From: Methylophilus sp. 42
GTDB taxonomy: Bacteria; Pseudomonadota; Gammaproteobacteria; Burkholderiales; Methylophilaceae
Assembly: GCF_000384155.1 (NCBI RefSeq)
Contig: NZ_KB913031.1
Coordinates: 1,178,001 to 1,242,000, forward strand
Length of the DNA stretch: 64,000 bases
Direction: 5' to 3'
Positions 1 to 9,071 of the stretch are shown here, piece by piece. Below the pieces are notes generated by a model. That model searched no databases, was not told where the DNA came from, and saw only the letters and a program-made list of their open reading frames with translations. The translations under genes were made by a program, and so were the position numbers. Each line of letters starts with the position of its first letter. The stretch's first letter is position 1.

Positions 1-44
1 GCTTCAAATGTATTCAATCATAACCTGACTGAGGATGAAGCACC

Positions 45-2153
45 ATGCAAAATCAACCATTTAAACGCCAAGTCGTTTCCGCTGAACTAAGCAAATTGCG
101 GAGTCATTTTCAAACCCTGATTGTAGGCAATGCTAATTACTTTGGTCATTTGCCGGGCGCTGGCTTTCCCAAAGCGGTGCAAAAAATACAAGGCAATACC
201 CACTATGAGAATCTGGGTTGTCTGGGATTGCAGCCGCAATTTAACCTACTCAAAGCCATTGTTTATATCAACCAGGACAGTGGTTACTCAGGCAGTTTGT
301 GTTCGGCAGGCTCACAAGAATATATCAGGTTTTATTTATCATTTGACGATGGGGCCACCTGGGTTGATCAGGGGCTGACCAGCTTAAATGTCCATGATGT
401 GAAGCATGAAGGTCGTTTGGAGTATGCGGTAGAGATGCTGGTGGATATTAAGCGCTATTCATGCAAGAAAGCAAATCAGCTCTTGGCACGCGCCATTTTG
501 TCCTGGGGGGTTGCGCCGCCTGCCAATACCCCACATTACACACCAGTGTGGGGCAATGTGGTGAATGCACATATCCTGGCCCAGCCGGTACAAAGCCTGC
601 TGCTTAAAGATGTGATTGATAGTGCAATCTTGAAAGACGTGAGTGAATTGATCGATCTGGATCTGAAAATTCCCACCGCCGTATTGCCTGTCAATTATGT
701 TGCTCTGGAGCAAAGCTATCAAGAAGCGCAGTTAGCCCCACATCGGTTGGCTTATCCTTTAGTGCAAACATTGATGGCGCAGCCTGCCCAACTCAGTGCT
801 TTGCAGGCGCAGGTAAAACACTCGTTTGGTCCGCTGAAGTTTGACTGGTCTAAAGTCGTAGAGAGCATTGCCAATACCGATGGCAATATCGATTTTGAAG
901 AGCTTAATTGTATTGGCCTGCAACCCAGAGCAACGCTGGACCATTTGGTTGGCGTGTTAAAAATCAAGAAATCACAGGGCTATTCAGGCAACTTGTGTAC
1001 CAAGGGCAGTCAGGAGTATGTGCGTTTTTACCTCGATTTTGGCGCGGGCTGGCAAGACATGGGCCTCACTTCGGTGCAGGTGCATGATATCAATAGCTTG
1101 CCCAAAGATGGTTTTAACTATGCGGTGTTTCTACCTGTTGATTTGAGTCAGTATAAAAAACCCTGCAAGCAGGGGCCCGTTTACGCCAAAATGCGCGCGA
1201 TCCTTTCCTGGAGCTCACCGCCACCCGCCAATACGCCAGACTATAAGCCTGTGTGGGGCAATACTGAAAACACCACCGTCATGTTAACACCAGGCATGAT
1301 TGACCAAAGCTGGAAGCCGGCCCCGATGATTACGGCGGTTTGTGGGCAAAGTATTGCCGACATTCATCCGACGACGGGGACATTGACCAACGCCGCATTC
1401 AGCGATGCACCGTTTGGCAACAGTCTCTGGATTAGCGGCCATATTGGCAATGCCCCAGATGCGAGTAGTGGGGTAGCCAAGCTCAAGTACCGCTTGAACT
1501 ACAGCACGGATGGTATCACCTTTAAACCGGTTGCTAACGCATTCAAACTGGCGTTGGAGCAGTTAAGTGGCGGTACCTGGACCTTCCCCGCACCCGTCAC
1601 GCAAGCACCGCTGGCAGATGGCTATATTGAATATCAGGAAGATTTGATTGCGCCGCTACAAACCTTTGTCAATCTGGATATTCTAGGCGTTTTGCACACG
1701 GCAGGCGATGCCAGCCCTTACCGCTGGCTGCAGATGGAAGTCGTGGATCCTTTAAATCCGGCGACCACTTATTTATCGAATACGATTAAGGTTCGGGTGG
1801 ATAACGCCGCCCCGACCGCCAGCATTACCATGGATCAAGGGCCTTGTTCTGATATTAAAGTCGGTGATGCCATTACCGGCAGTTATAGCGCGGCAGACGA
1901 TTTTCTGGGGAGCGTTTCGATTGCGATTCTTGGTAATCCGGGTGGCGTGTTAACTAAAATACCCGTTGTGCTCACATCAAGCAATGAGTCTGGCACCTGG
2001 CGTTTAGAAACCACCGGCATGACCAAGTGTGGTTACGTCGTGCAGTTGACCAGTTCAGATCGCGCCCTGATTGGCTACGCCAGTGGTACCGCGTATTACA
2101 CGGGGGGCGGGCATCAATTCCAGCCAACGGCCATTGGTTTCTGCTTAAGGTAA
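45..2153 (+). CDS. Unrecognised protein with an internal tandem domain duplication
   Basis: I do not recognise a family. The 702-residue product contains two copies of a domain, about residues 51-175 and 281-410. Both share the motifs C-x-G-L-Q-P, G-Y-S-G-x-L-C, G-S-Q-E-Y-[IV]-R-F-Y-L, G-L-T-S-x-x-V-H-D, R-A-I-L-S-W and P-P-A-N-T-P-x-Y-x-P-V-W-G-N. A helical linker of about 100 residues separates the copies. The C-terminal part (about 420-702) looks beta-rich and Ig-like. Conserved cysteines sit at matching places in both copies. There is no clear signal peptide or membrane segment. The ATG is preceded by GAGGA at 31-35. A bidirectional terminator lies downstream. Function is unknown; the fold looks like a surface or binding module, which is inference only. 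Confidence 0.85.
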   Translation: MQNQPFKRQVVSAELSKLRSHFQTLIVGNANYFGHLPGAGFPKAVQKIQGNTHYENLGCLGLQPQFNLLKAIVYINQDSGYSGSLCSAGSQEYIRFYLSFDDGATWVDQGLTSLNVHDVKHEGRLEYAVEMLVDIKRYSCKKANQLLARAILSWGVAPPANTPHYTPVWGNVVNAHILAQPVQSLLLKDVIDSAILKDVSELIDLDLKIPTAVLPVNYVALEQSYQEAQLAPHRLAYPLVQTLMAQPAQLSALQAQVKHSFGPLKFDWSKVVESIANTDGNIDFEELNCIGLQPRATLDHLVGVLKIKKSQGYSGNLCTKGSQEYVRFYLDFGAGWQDMGLTSVQVHDINSLPKDGFNYAVFLPVDLSQYKKPCKQGPVYAKMRAILSWSSPPPANTPDYKPVWGNTENTTVMLTPGMIDQSWKPAPMITAVCGQSIADIHPTTGTLTNAAFSDAPFGNSLWISGHIGNAPDASSGVAKLKYRLNYSTDGITFKPVANAFKLALEQLSGGTWTFPAPVTQAPLADGYIEYQEDLIAPLQTFVNLDILGVLHTAGDASPYRWLQMEVVDPLNPATTYLSNTIKVRVDNAAPTASITMDQGPCSDIKVGDAITGSYSAADDFLGSVSIAILGNPGGVLTKIPVVLTSSNESGTWRLETTGMTKCGYVVQLTSSDRALIGYASGTAYYTGGGHQFQPTAIGFCLR

Positions 2154-2213
2154 CCCTCCCTCATTGACGATAATTGTCTGGCCATCTCTTTTTTTGGGGC
2201 CAGGCAATCAAAC

Positions 2214-2240
2214 AAAAAGCCGCTCAATGAGCGGCTTTTA
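2214..2240. terminator. Bidirectional rho-independent terminator
   Basis: An 11-bp perfect stem (2215-2225 with 2229-2239) has a 3-nt loop, with A-rich and T-rich flanks on both sides. It sits between the convergent genes ending at 2153 (+) and 2266 (-), so it can end transcription from both. Confidence 0.85.
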
Positions 2241-2265
2241 CGTGTTTGGCTTGAATGCTAACGGC

Positions 2266-2589
2266 TTATTCAATCAACTGTGCTGTTTTGCCTGCTTTAC
2301 CATTCATGGCATCTGCATCTGGCAGCGGCTCTTTACGTGCCGTAATTGTTGGCCAAACGGTAGAGAGGCGCGCATTGAGTTCAATAAAGTGCTGCTGGTC
2401 TGCTGGCACGTCATCTTCAGAGAAAATGGCTTCTGCCGGGCACTCAGCGACGCACAGGGTGCAGTCAATGCACTCATCCGGGTTAATCGCCAGGAAGTTC
2501 GGGCCTTCAACAAAGCAATCTACCGGGCAAACATCTACGCAGTCGGTATATTTGCACTGAATACAATTTTCGGTTACTACATAAGTCAT
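2266..2589 (-). CDS. fdxA: 7Fe ferredoxin (FdxA type)
   Basis: Small soluble electron carrier of 107 residues. Cysteines C9, C17 and C50 fit a [3Fe-4S] site, and C21, C40, C43 and C46 fit a [4Fe-4S] site. This is the pattern of Azotobacter FdI-type seven-iron ferredoxins. It lies 116 nt downstream of cysN on the same strand, so it may be co-transcribed with the sulfate assimilation genes. Supplying electrons to CysH or CysI is a possibility, not shown. Family assignment is firm; the physiological partner is not known. Confidence 0.93.
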   Translation of the reverse strand: MTYVVTENCIQCKYTDCVDVCPVDCFVEGPNFLAINPDECIDCTLCVAECPAEAIFSEDDVPADQQHFIELNARLSTVWPTITARKEPLPDADAMNGKAGKTAQLIE

Positions 2590-2705
2590 GTTTTAAATCC
2601 TTTGCCGGCTATTTCAGCCAAAACGATATTTTATTGCAATTTAGCCAACTTGACGATGTGTTGGCTTGTCTTTCCTCACCCTGGTGGTGATTAGACAGTG
2701 GTGGA

Positions 2706-3986
2706 TTAGACAATCATGCCAGCGCCAACGGTGTTGTTGCTGCTTTCGTCAATAATAATAAAGGCACCTGTGGCGCGGTTTTTGTCGTAGCTGTCGACCA
2801 TCAGTGGCTGTGCCAGTTTAAAGCTGACACGGGCGATATCATTCATTTTGAGATCTGTCGCGGTTTGTTGCTCCAAAGTGTTCACATCTACCTTGTATTG
2901 AATACTGCCAATTTTGGCTTTAGATTCACGTGTGGTATGACGCACGATGTAAGTACGGGCAGGAGACAGCGGTGTCTCAGACAGCCAGCATACATGCGCT
3001 TCAATTTGTTTGACGGCTTCTGTGGTTTCGCTGGTTTTAACGATCATGTCGCCGCGTGAGGTGTCAATTTCGTCTTCCAGCAACAGGGTGATGCTTTGCT
3101 CAGTTTGTGCACTTTGCAGTTGCTCATTACCCAGTTGAATGGCTTTTACTTTTGATTGGTAACCGTTTGGCAACACAGTCACGGCATCACCGACGGTAAT
3201 CGCGCCAGATTCGACGCGGCCCATAAAGCCACGGAAGTCATGCAATTCCGGATTGGCAGAATCATGCGGACGGCAGACAAACTGCACCGGAAAACGGAAG
3301 GCTTCGTTCTGTTCGCTATGTGCCGCTGGCGCCGCTTCCAGAATGTCGATCAAAGTCTCACCCTGGTACCAGTTCATATTGTCCAAACGGTCTACCAGCA
3401 TGTCGCCATTGAGGGCAGACATAGGCATGAACTTGATATCGCGCGCCTGTGCCAGGCCAATTTCGGTGGCAAAAGCAATGTAGTCTGCCTTGATTTTTTC
3501 ATAGACGGCCTGGTCGTAATTTACCAGGTCCATTTTGTTCACGGCAACGACGATATGTGGAATACCCACCAGGTGTGCCAGGTAGCTGTGGCGACGCGTT
3601 TGCGTCAGCACGCCTTTACGCGCATCAATCAGGATAATCGCCAGGTTGGCTGTAGACGCCGCAGTCACCATGTTGCGTGTATATTGTTCATGGCCAGGCG
3701 CATCGGCAATGATGTATTTACGTGTGCCGGTACTGAAATAGCGATAAGCAACGTCGATGGTGATGCCTTGCTCACGCTCGGCTTGCAGGCCATCTGTCAG
3801 CAGGGACAGGTCGACCGCTTCCATGCCGCGCTTTTGTGAAGTGCGTTCAATATTGTTCAGCGTGTCTGCCAGAATGGTTTTGGTGTCGTATAGCAGACGG
3901 CCGATCAGCGTGCTTTTGCCATCATCGACAGAGCCGCAGGTCATAAAACGGAGTAATGAATCGTTGTGTGTCGTCATGATTGTCAT
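2706..3986 (-). CDS. cysN: Sulfate adenylyltransferase, GTPase large subunit
   Basis: Regulatory GTPase subunit of ATP sulfurylase; GTP hydrolysis drives APS formation from sulfate and ATP with CysD. The 426-residue chain has G1 (GSVDDGKST, residues 18-26), G3 (DAPGHE, about 95-100) and G4 (NKMD, about 150-153), followed by EF-Tu-like beta-barrel domains. It ends without a C-terminal APS kinase (CysC) domain, unlike the bifunctional NodQ/CysNC form. It follows cysD with a 47-nt gap that holds a short inverted repeat. A second in-frame ATG at 3977 is an alternative start. Confidence 0.95.
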   Translation of the reverse strand: MTIMTTHNDSLLRFMTCGSVDDGKSTLIGRLLYDTKTILADTLNNIERTSQKRGMEAVDLSLLTDGLQAEREQGITIDVAYRYFSTGTRKYIIADAPGHEQYTRNMVTAASTANLAIILIDARKGVLTQTRRHSYLAHLVGIPHIVVAVNKMDLVNYDQAVYEKIKADYIAFATEIGLAQARDIKFMPMSALNGDMLVDRLDNMNWYQGETLIDILEAAPAAHSEQNEAFRFPVQFVCRPHDSANPELHDFRGFMGRVESGAITVGDAVTVLPNGYQSKVKAIQLGNEQLQSAQTEQSITLLLEDEIDTSRGDMIVKTSETTEAVKQIEAHVCWLSETPLSPARTYIVRHTTRESKAKIGSIQYKVDVNTLEQQTATDLKMNDIARVSFKLAQPLMVDSYDKNRATGAFIIIDESSNNTVGAGMIV

Positions 3987-3997
3987 GTCTTTATTAA

Positions 3998-4028
3998 GCC
4001 ACAGAGAACACGCAGGTCACTCTGTGGC
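3998..4028. repeat. Intergenic inverted repeat (gccacaga/tctgtggc)
   Basis: 8-bp arms at 3998-4005 and 4021-4028 lie in the cysD-cysN gap. The same 'gccacagag' arm recurs at 10635-10720, 30145-30258 and, in weaker form, 62603-62624 in this window. Confidence 0.7.
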
Positions 4029-4033
4029 AGAAA

Positions 4034-4963
4034 TTAAAAGTAACCTTCTTTTTTGCGCTGTTCCATCGATGCATCCGACGTCTGGTCATCCAGACGGGTT
4101 GCGCCGCGCTCGGTAATGGTGGTGGTCGCTGTTTCCAGTACAATTTTGCTGACGTCATCAGCATCTGAAATCACTGGCGCCGTGCAGGTGATATCACCCA
4201 CCGTGCGGAAGCGCACCTGCATATTGATCACTTCTTCACCGGCTTTAGGCTGATTAATGAAATCGCCATTAGACAGTGGCACATTAATTGGGAAAATGGC
4301 GCCATGACGCATGACGATATCGCGTTGGTGTGCAAAGTAAATACTAGGTAATTCCAGCTTTTCACGTTCGATATATTGCCAAACGTCCATCTCGGTCCAG
4401 TTAGAGATCGGGAAGGCGCGGATGTTTTCACCCTTGTGCACGCGAGCGTTATACAGGTTCCACAGTTCCGGACGCTGGTTTTTCGGATCCCATTGGCCGA
4501 ATTCATCACGGAAACTCATGATACGTTCTTTGGCACGGGCTTTTTCCTCATCCCTGCGGGCGCCGCCAATGCAGCAGTCAAAACCGAACTCTTCAATCGC
4601 TTCGAGCAAGGTCACAGACTGGTGTTTATTACGTGGCTCATCTGCTGATTTCAGTACCACGGTACCACGTTTCATGGAGTCTTCCACTGAACGCACAATC
4701 AGGCGCTCGCCTAATTCTGCCGCGCGCTGGTCACGGAAGTTAACCACCTCCTGGTAGTTGTGCCCGGTGTCGATATGCAACAACGGGAACGGAAAGCGGC
4801 CAGGACGGAATGCTTTTTCAGCCAGGCGCAAAATGCACAGCGAATCTTTACCGCCGGAAAACAGCAATACCGGGTTGGCGCACTGACCTGCGACTTCACG
4901 CAGAATATGAATGGCTTCTGCTTCCAGCCAGTCGAGATGAGATAAAGGTTGTTTCATTGTCAT
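4034..4963 (-). CDS. cysD: Sulfate adenylyltransferase, catalytic subunit
   Basis: Catalytic subunit of ATP sulfurylase, of the PAPS-reductase-like PP-loop family; forms APS from sulfate and ATP together with CysN. The pyrophosphate-binding motif SGGKDS is at residues 36-41. I place the start at the ATG at 4963 (309 residues). The frame stays open to 5032, but that extension lies inside a non-coding inverted repeat (4991-5109) and does not look like CysD. A second ATG at 4957 is equally possible. The Shine-Dalgarno sequence is weak (AAAG). Confidence 0.95.
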   Translation of the reverse strand: MTMKQPLSHLDWLEAEAIHILREVAGQCANPVLLFSGGKDSLCILRLAEKAFRPGRFPFPLLHIDTGHNYQEVVNFRDQRAAELGERLIVRSVEDSMKRGTVVLKSADEPRNKHQSVTLLEAIEEFGFDCCIGGARRDEEKARAKERIMSFRDEFGQWDPKNQRPELWNLYNARVHKGENIRAFPISNWTEMDVWQYIEREKLELPSIYFAHQRDIVMRHGAIFPINVPLSNGDFINQPKAGEEVINMQVRFRTVGDITCTAPVISDADDVSKIVLETATTTITERGATRLDDQTSDASMEQRKKEGYF

Positions 4964-4990
4964 CTTTAAAAAACCAATCAAATTTTTAAA

Positions 4991-5109
4991 CCGCCGATAA
5001 ACACAGATTGATGCCGATGAGGCCTTGGTCATTTTTACAGCACTAAATGGCCTGAGGCACAGAAGAAATATTTTTCTTTTGATCGGCGTTCATCCGCGTT
5101 TATCGACGG
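4991..5109. repeat. Intergenic inverted repeat between cysH and cysD
   Basis: Arms of 12 nt (4991-5002 and 5098-5109) pair with one mismatch (ccgccgataaac with gtttatcgacgg). They flank an AT-rich centre that has further short complementary pieces. This looks like one of the dispersed intergenic hairpins common in proteobacterial genomes. It would form an RNA structure inside the cys transcript. Confidence 0.65.
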
Positions 5110-5113
5110 ATCA

Positions 5114-5893
5114 CTATTTCTTTACGTGCAATCCGCACTCTTTGCTGTCGGGATTTTCCCACCACCAGCGACCAGCACGGATATCTTCACCCATGGCGAC
5201 GGCGCGCGTACACGGCGCACAACCAATGCTTGGGTAAAATTGCTCATGCAGGGCGTTATAAGGGACTTCGAACAGGCGAATGTAGGCCCAGACTTCTTTT
5301 TCTGTCCAGTCACTCAGCGGATTGAATTTTTCCAGTTTGTTGCCTGCGTCAAACTCGCGTACAGGCAAACTGGCACGGGTCGCCGCCTGTTCGGCACGCA
5401 TGCCGGTAATCCAGGCCTGCTTATTCGCCAGCGCACGTTGCAATGGCTCCACTTTGCGCATATGGCAGCAGGCCTTGCGCAGGTCTATGCTTTCGTAGAA
5501 GGCATTGATGCCTTGCGTACGCACGTAACTTTCCACGGCTTCGTGTTTGGGAAAAAACACCAGCGGTTTGATCACGTAGGTTTGCTCAACCTCGCCCATC
5601 AGCGTATAGGTTTCAGCAGGCAGGCGGCCGGTGTCCAGTGAGAATATCTCTATGGGCAGGTTTTCCTTGCTGATCAGATCAGTCAAGACCATGTCTTCAG
5701 CACCATAGCTGTTGGCAAAGGTGATCGCAGGAAATTCGGCTGCTGCAGATTGCAGCAAAGCCAATGCTTGCGCACGCTTGGTGTGGACGCTGGCAATCAG
5801 CGCATCTGTCAGCTGTGGACGGATGGCCGGGTTGTTGGCGGCCGGTTTGAGCATGCTGACGCCGAAACTCATGCGCGGCTGATCCTGCGCCAT
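5114..5893 (-). CDS. cysH: Phosphoadenylyl/adenylyl-sulfate reductase, likely APS type
   Basis: Reduces activated sulfate to sulfite in assimilation. The 259-residue protein carries C142-C143 and C225-x-x-C228, the four-cysteine ligand set of a [4Fe-4S] cluster found in APS-using reductases and absent from E. coli-type PAPS reductases. The catalytic ECGLH motif is at 252-256. APS specificity follows from that pattern and fits the lack of a CysC kinase in this cluster, but it is inference. The start overlaps the end of the DUF934 gene by 25 nt, which indicates translational coupling. An internal ATG at 5872 is a less likely start. Confidence 0.94.
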   Translation of the reverse strand: MAQDQPRMSFGVSMLKPAANNPAIRPQLTDALIASVHTKRAQALALLQSAAAEFPAITFANSYGAEDMVLTDLISKENLPIEIFSLDTGRLPAETYTLMGEVEQTYVIKPLVFFPKHEAVESYVRTQGINAFYESIDLRKACCHMRKVEPLQRALANKQAWITGMRAEQAATRASLPVREFDAGNKLEKFNPLSDWTEKEVWAYIRLFEVPYNALHEQFYPSIGCAPCTRAVAMGEDIRAGRWWWENPDSKECGLHVKK

Positions 5894-6486
5894 ACCGGCA
5901 CATCTGCCACACCGCCTTGATAAGGCTGGCTAAAGTCGTTCAGGCTGGCCAGCGCATCTTCCGCTGAGCGGTCGGCACGAATCAAAAAGCTGTCGAAACC
6001 GGCGCGTTTGTGGAAAAACAATTGGTCACGCAATACGTCACCAATCGCGCGCAGTTCGTTTTTAAAGCCGAAGCGGGTACGCAGCCAGTTGCCCAGGGTA
6101 AAAATACGGCCATCTGCAAAACGCTCTACAAACACTGCAATCAGGGGCAGGCTGTTGAGGTCGGCAAATTCTGCCTGCAAAGCTTCGGCGGTTTCATTGG
6201 TCGCCAGGATAATGCCCAGTTCGCCAGTTGGCAGGCGCGATTGCAACTCTGCTTTGCGTGCCTGCCAGATGGTCAGTGGCACCAGAATCTTGCCTGTGGC
6301 AGGGATTTCGGTGTTGGCAATTTGCTCGGCAGTGTAGGTTTGCTCGCCTGTCAGTTTGAACAGCACCACTTTACCGGCCTGTTTACGCACAGACTCTTCA
6401 CCGGCTGCAGGCGGCACCACGCGGGTCCATGTATCGGCTACGATGCTGGCTTGGCCATTAGCGGCTAATTGAATCAGTTGACTCAT
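5869..6486 (-). CDS. DUF934 family protein of the cysteine operon
   Basis: 205-residue protein of the DUF934 family, typically found between cysI and cysH in beta- and gammaproteobacteria. Its biochemical role is not established; context suggests an accessory function in sulfite or sulfate reduction. It starts on the last base of the cysI stop codon (TAATG) and overlaps cysH by 25 nt, so the three genes are tightly coupled. No signal peptide, membrane segment or cysteine cluster is visible. Confidence 0.88.
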   Translation of the reverse strand: MSQLIQLAANGQASIVADTWTRVVPPAAGEESVRKQAGKVVLFKLTGEQTYTAEQIANTEIPATGKILVPLTIWQARKAELQSRLPTGELGIILATNETAEALQAEFADLNSLPLIAVFVERFADGRIFTLGNWLRTRFGFKNELRAIGDVLRDQLFFHKRAGFDSFLIRADRSAEDALASLNDFSQPYQGGVADVPVWRRISRA

Positions 6487-8150
6487 TATGCAGTTTCCTT
6501 TTCAGCGTAGACATGGGCTTTGAATGGCGCGACGCCCAGACGACGTACGGTATCAATAAAACGCTCTTCGTCCTGGCGCTCGCGTACATAGACCTCAATC
6601 AGGCGCTGTACCACGCCCGGCATTTCTTCTGCCGAGAATGAAGGGCCAATCACGCTGCCGATGCTGGCGTCATTGCCTTGTTTGCCACCGACGGTGACCT
6701 GATACCACTCGGAACCATCCTTATCGACGCCCAGAATACCGATATGGCCGACGTGATGATGGCCACAAGCGTTCATGCAGCCTGAAATATTAAGTTCAAG
6801 GTCACCGATTTCATGCAGGTAATCCAGGTTGTCGAATTGCATTTGAATCGCTTCGGCAATCGGGATCGACTTGGCGTTGGCCAGGCTGCAGAAGTCGCCG
6901 CCCGGGCAGCAGATAATATCTGTCAACAAACCAATGTTAGGTGTTGCCAAACCGGCTGCATGGGCTTTTTGCCATACAGTAAACAGGTCAGACAATTGCA
7001 CGTCGGCCAGAATCAGATTTTGCTCGTGCGAGGAACGCAATTCGCCAAAGCTGTAGGCGTCTGCCAGGTCTGCGACCACATGCATTTGCTCGCTGGTGAT
7101 ATCACCAGGCGCTTTGCCGTGTGGTTTAAGCGACAGCGTGACAGCACGGTAACCAGGCACGCGGTGCGGTTGTACGCAACGTTTTACCCATGCTGCAAAG
7201 GCCGGGTTGCTGGCCACTGCCGCGTCGAAAGAAGCATCGTGCGCAGGCAAGTCCTTGTATGGCATCGGTTCAAAATACTTGGCAACGCGATCCAGTTCGT
7301 TTTGCGTGATGGTCAATGGGCCATCTTTAAAGTGCGCCCATTCTTCTTCTACCTGGCGCTTGAACTCTTCAATGCCCAGTGCTTTGACCAAAATCTTGAT
7401 ACGCGCTTTGTACGCATTGTCACGACGGCCATGAATGTTATAGACGCGAATCACGGCTTCGCAGTAGGACAGCACGTGTTGCCATTCCAGATGCTCGCGA
7501 ATCACGGTGCCCAGAATCGGTGTACGACCCAAGCCGCCGCCTACCCAGACTTTAATCGCCATCTGGCCTTGATCGTCTTTGTAGAACTCCAGGCCGATAT
7601 CGTGCGCTTGCACAATTGCGCGGTCTTTTTCTGTGCCTGACACCGCAATTTTAAATTTGCGTGGCAGCAATGCGAATTCAGGGTGGAAGGTGCTCCATTG
7701 GCGCATGATCTCGGCCACGGCACGTGGATCAATAATTTCGTCCGGCGCAATACCCGCAAACTGGTCAGTGGTGATGTTGCGGATGCAGTTGCCAGAGGTT
7801 TGAATGGCGTGCATTTCAACCGTCGCCAGCTCGGCCAGAATGTCTGGCGTGTCTTCCAGTTTAGGCCAGTTTAATTGCAGGTTCTGACGCGTACTGAAGT
7901 GGCCGTAGCCACGGTCATACTGCTTGGTAATATCACCAAGTTTGCGCAATTGCTTGCTCGATATCAGGCCGTAAGGCACGGCAATACGCAACATGGGCGC
8001 ATGGCGCTGAATATACAGGCCGTTTTGCAAGCGCAGCGGGCGATATTCTTCATCCGTTAACTCGCCAGCCAGATAGCGGCGTGTTTGGTCGCGGTATTGG
8101 GCGACGCGTTCGTTGACAATTTGTTGATCTATAGGGTCGTATTTGTACAT
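6486..8150 (-). CDS. cysI: Sulfite reductase hemoprotein (nitrite/sulfite reductase family)
   Basis: Six-electron reduction of sulfite to sulfide at a siroheme-[4Fe-4S] centre. The 554-residue chain has the duplicated ferredoxin-like and siroheme domains of the family. Its cluster ligands are C415-x5-C421 (CPGGDFC) and C458-x3-C462 (CMNAC). No CysJ flavoprotein is adjacent, so the electron donor may be a ferredoxin (fdxA lies at the end of the same gene run) or a reductase encoded elsewhere. Nitrite reductase is the alternative in this family, but the cys context favours sulfite. Confidence 0.93.
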   Translation of the reverse strand: MYKYDPIDQQIVNERVAQYRDQTRRYLAGELTDEEYRPLRLQNGLYIQRHAPMLRIAVPYGLISSKQLRKLGDITKQYDRGYGHFSTRQNLQLNWPKLEDTPDILAELATVEMHAIQTSGNCIRNITTDQFAGIAPDEIIDPRAVAEIMRQWSTFHPEFALLPRKFKIAVSGTEKDRAIVQAHDIGLEFYKDDQGQMAIKVWVGGGLGRTPILGTVIREHLEWQHVLSYCEAVIRVYNIHGRRDNAYKARIKILVKALGIEEFKRQVEEEWAHFKDGPLTITQNELDRVAKYFEPMPYKDLPAHDASFDAAVASNPAFAAWVKRCVQPHRVPGYRAVTLSLKPHGKAPGDITSEQMHVVADLADAYSFGELRSSHEQNLILADVQLSDLFTVWQKAHAAGLATPNIGLLTDIICCPGGDFCSLANAKSIPIAEAIQMQFDNLDYLHEIGDLELNISGCMNACGHHHVGHIGILGVDKDGSEWYQVTVGGKQGNDASIGSVIGPSFSAEEMPGVVQRLIEVYVRERQDEERFIDTVRRLGVAPFKAHVYAEKETA

Positions 8151-8191
8151 GCTTGAGTCACTTTGTTCGCAAAAAGCGAAGAGGCAATATT

Positions 8192-8962
8192 TTAATGGAA
8201 AATCAGCTTAAAGCCTACAAAAATCAATATCATAGCCAGCGCAATGCGTACCCAGTGCTCTGCCACGCGTGAACTCAAGTGGCTGCCGAGATAGATGCCA
8301 GGAATGGAGCCTATCAGCAAAGTGCCCAGCAAGTGATAGTCTATGGTGCCCAAAGAGGCATGACCGAGGCCTGCGACCAGGGTCAGCGGCACGGCATGTG
8401 CAATATCACTCCCGACAATGGTGGTGATTTTTTCTTTAGGATAAAGCAGAATCAGCGCGGTGACGCCCAGCGCGCCAGCACCAACCGAAGTCAGCGTGAC
8501 CAGTGCGCCTAGCACTGTGCCCAGTACGACGGTCGCACCTGGCACGTAGCGTGCTGGAATCCACTCCTCTTTTGCGACCAGAGACATCAGCTTGTTGCGC
8601 AATAGCACGGCGACTGACGTCACAATCAGGGCCACGCCTAGCCAGAATTTGATGGTAGACACGACATTGCCTGATTGCAGATCCATACTATGCAGCGCCC
8701 ATAAGGTCAGCATGGAGGCGGGGACGCTGCCCGTGGCCAGACGTTTTACGATTACCCAGTCAATGTTGCCAAGTTTGCCATGGGCAAAAATGCCAACGGA
8801 CTTGGTGATGGAGGCGTAAAGTAAATCTGTGCCTACGGCCACAGCCGGTTTGATGTTGTAAATCAATAGCAGGATAGGCGTCATTAACGAGCCGCCACCT
8901 ACACCGGTGAGTCCAACCAAAAAGCCAACCACAAAACCTGCCAGTATGTATCCGAATTCCAT
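8192..8962 (-). CDS. TauE/SafE (DUF81) family membrane permease
   Basis: Inner-membrane protein of 256 residues with about seven to eight hydrophobic segments. The N-terminal glycine-rich motif (GFLVGLTGVGGGSLMTP) is typical of the TauE/SafE family. Members move sulfite, sulfoacetate or other sulfur anions, and some act as sulfate uptake systems. As the first gene of the cys run and divergent from the LysR regulator, it most likely transports sulfate or another sulfur oxyanion. The direction of transport cannot be read from sequence. Confidence 0.88.
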   Translation of the reverse strand: MEFGYILAGFVVGFLVGLTGVGGGSLMTPILLLIYNIKPAVAVGTDLLYASITKSVGIFAHGKLGNIDWVIVKRLATGSVPASMLTLWALHSMDLQSGNVVSTIKFWLGVALIVTSVAVLLRNKLMSLVAKEEWIPARYVPGATVVLGTVLGALVTLTSVGAGALGVTALILLYPKEKITTIVGSDIAHAVPLTLVAGLGHASLGTIDYHLLGTLLIGSIPGIYLGSHLSSRVAEHWVRIALAMILIFVGFKLIFH

Positions 8963-9071
8963 GAGGAGTATCTTGTAAAACTATAAACCGCGGAATAGTA
9001 TCAAGTTTTTAATGATTGATTTAATAATCAGATGTTCTATGATATAGCATTTGGTTATATGAGGTCGGGTG

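Noticed and set aside
2164-2694. Long plus-strand open frame opposite fdxA
   Set aside because: It is the antisense shadow of the ferredoxin gene and its flanks, with no ribosome site and no protein-like pattern.
3156-3839. Plus-strand open frame of 227 codons inside cysN
   Set aside because: Antisense to a well-conserved GTPase; composition follows the opposite codon pattern.
6813-7640. Plus-strand open frame of 275 codons inside cysI
   Set aside because: Shadow of the sulfite reductase gene; no ribosome site and no family resemblance.
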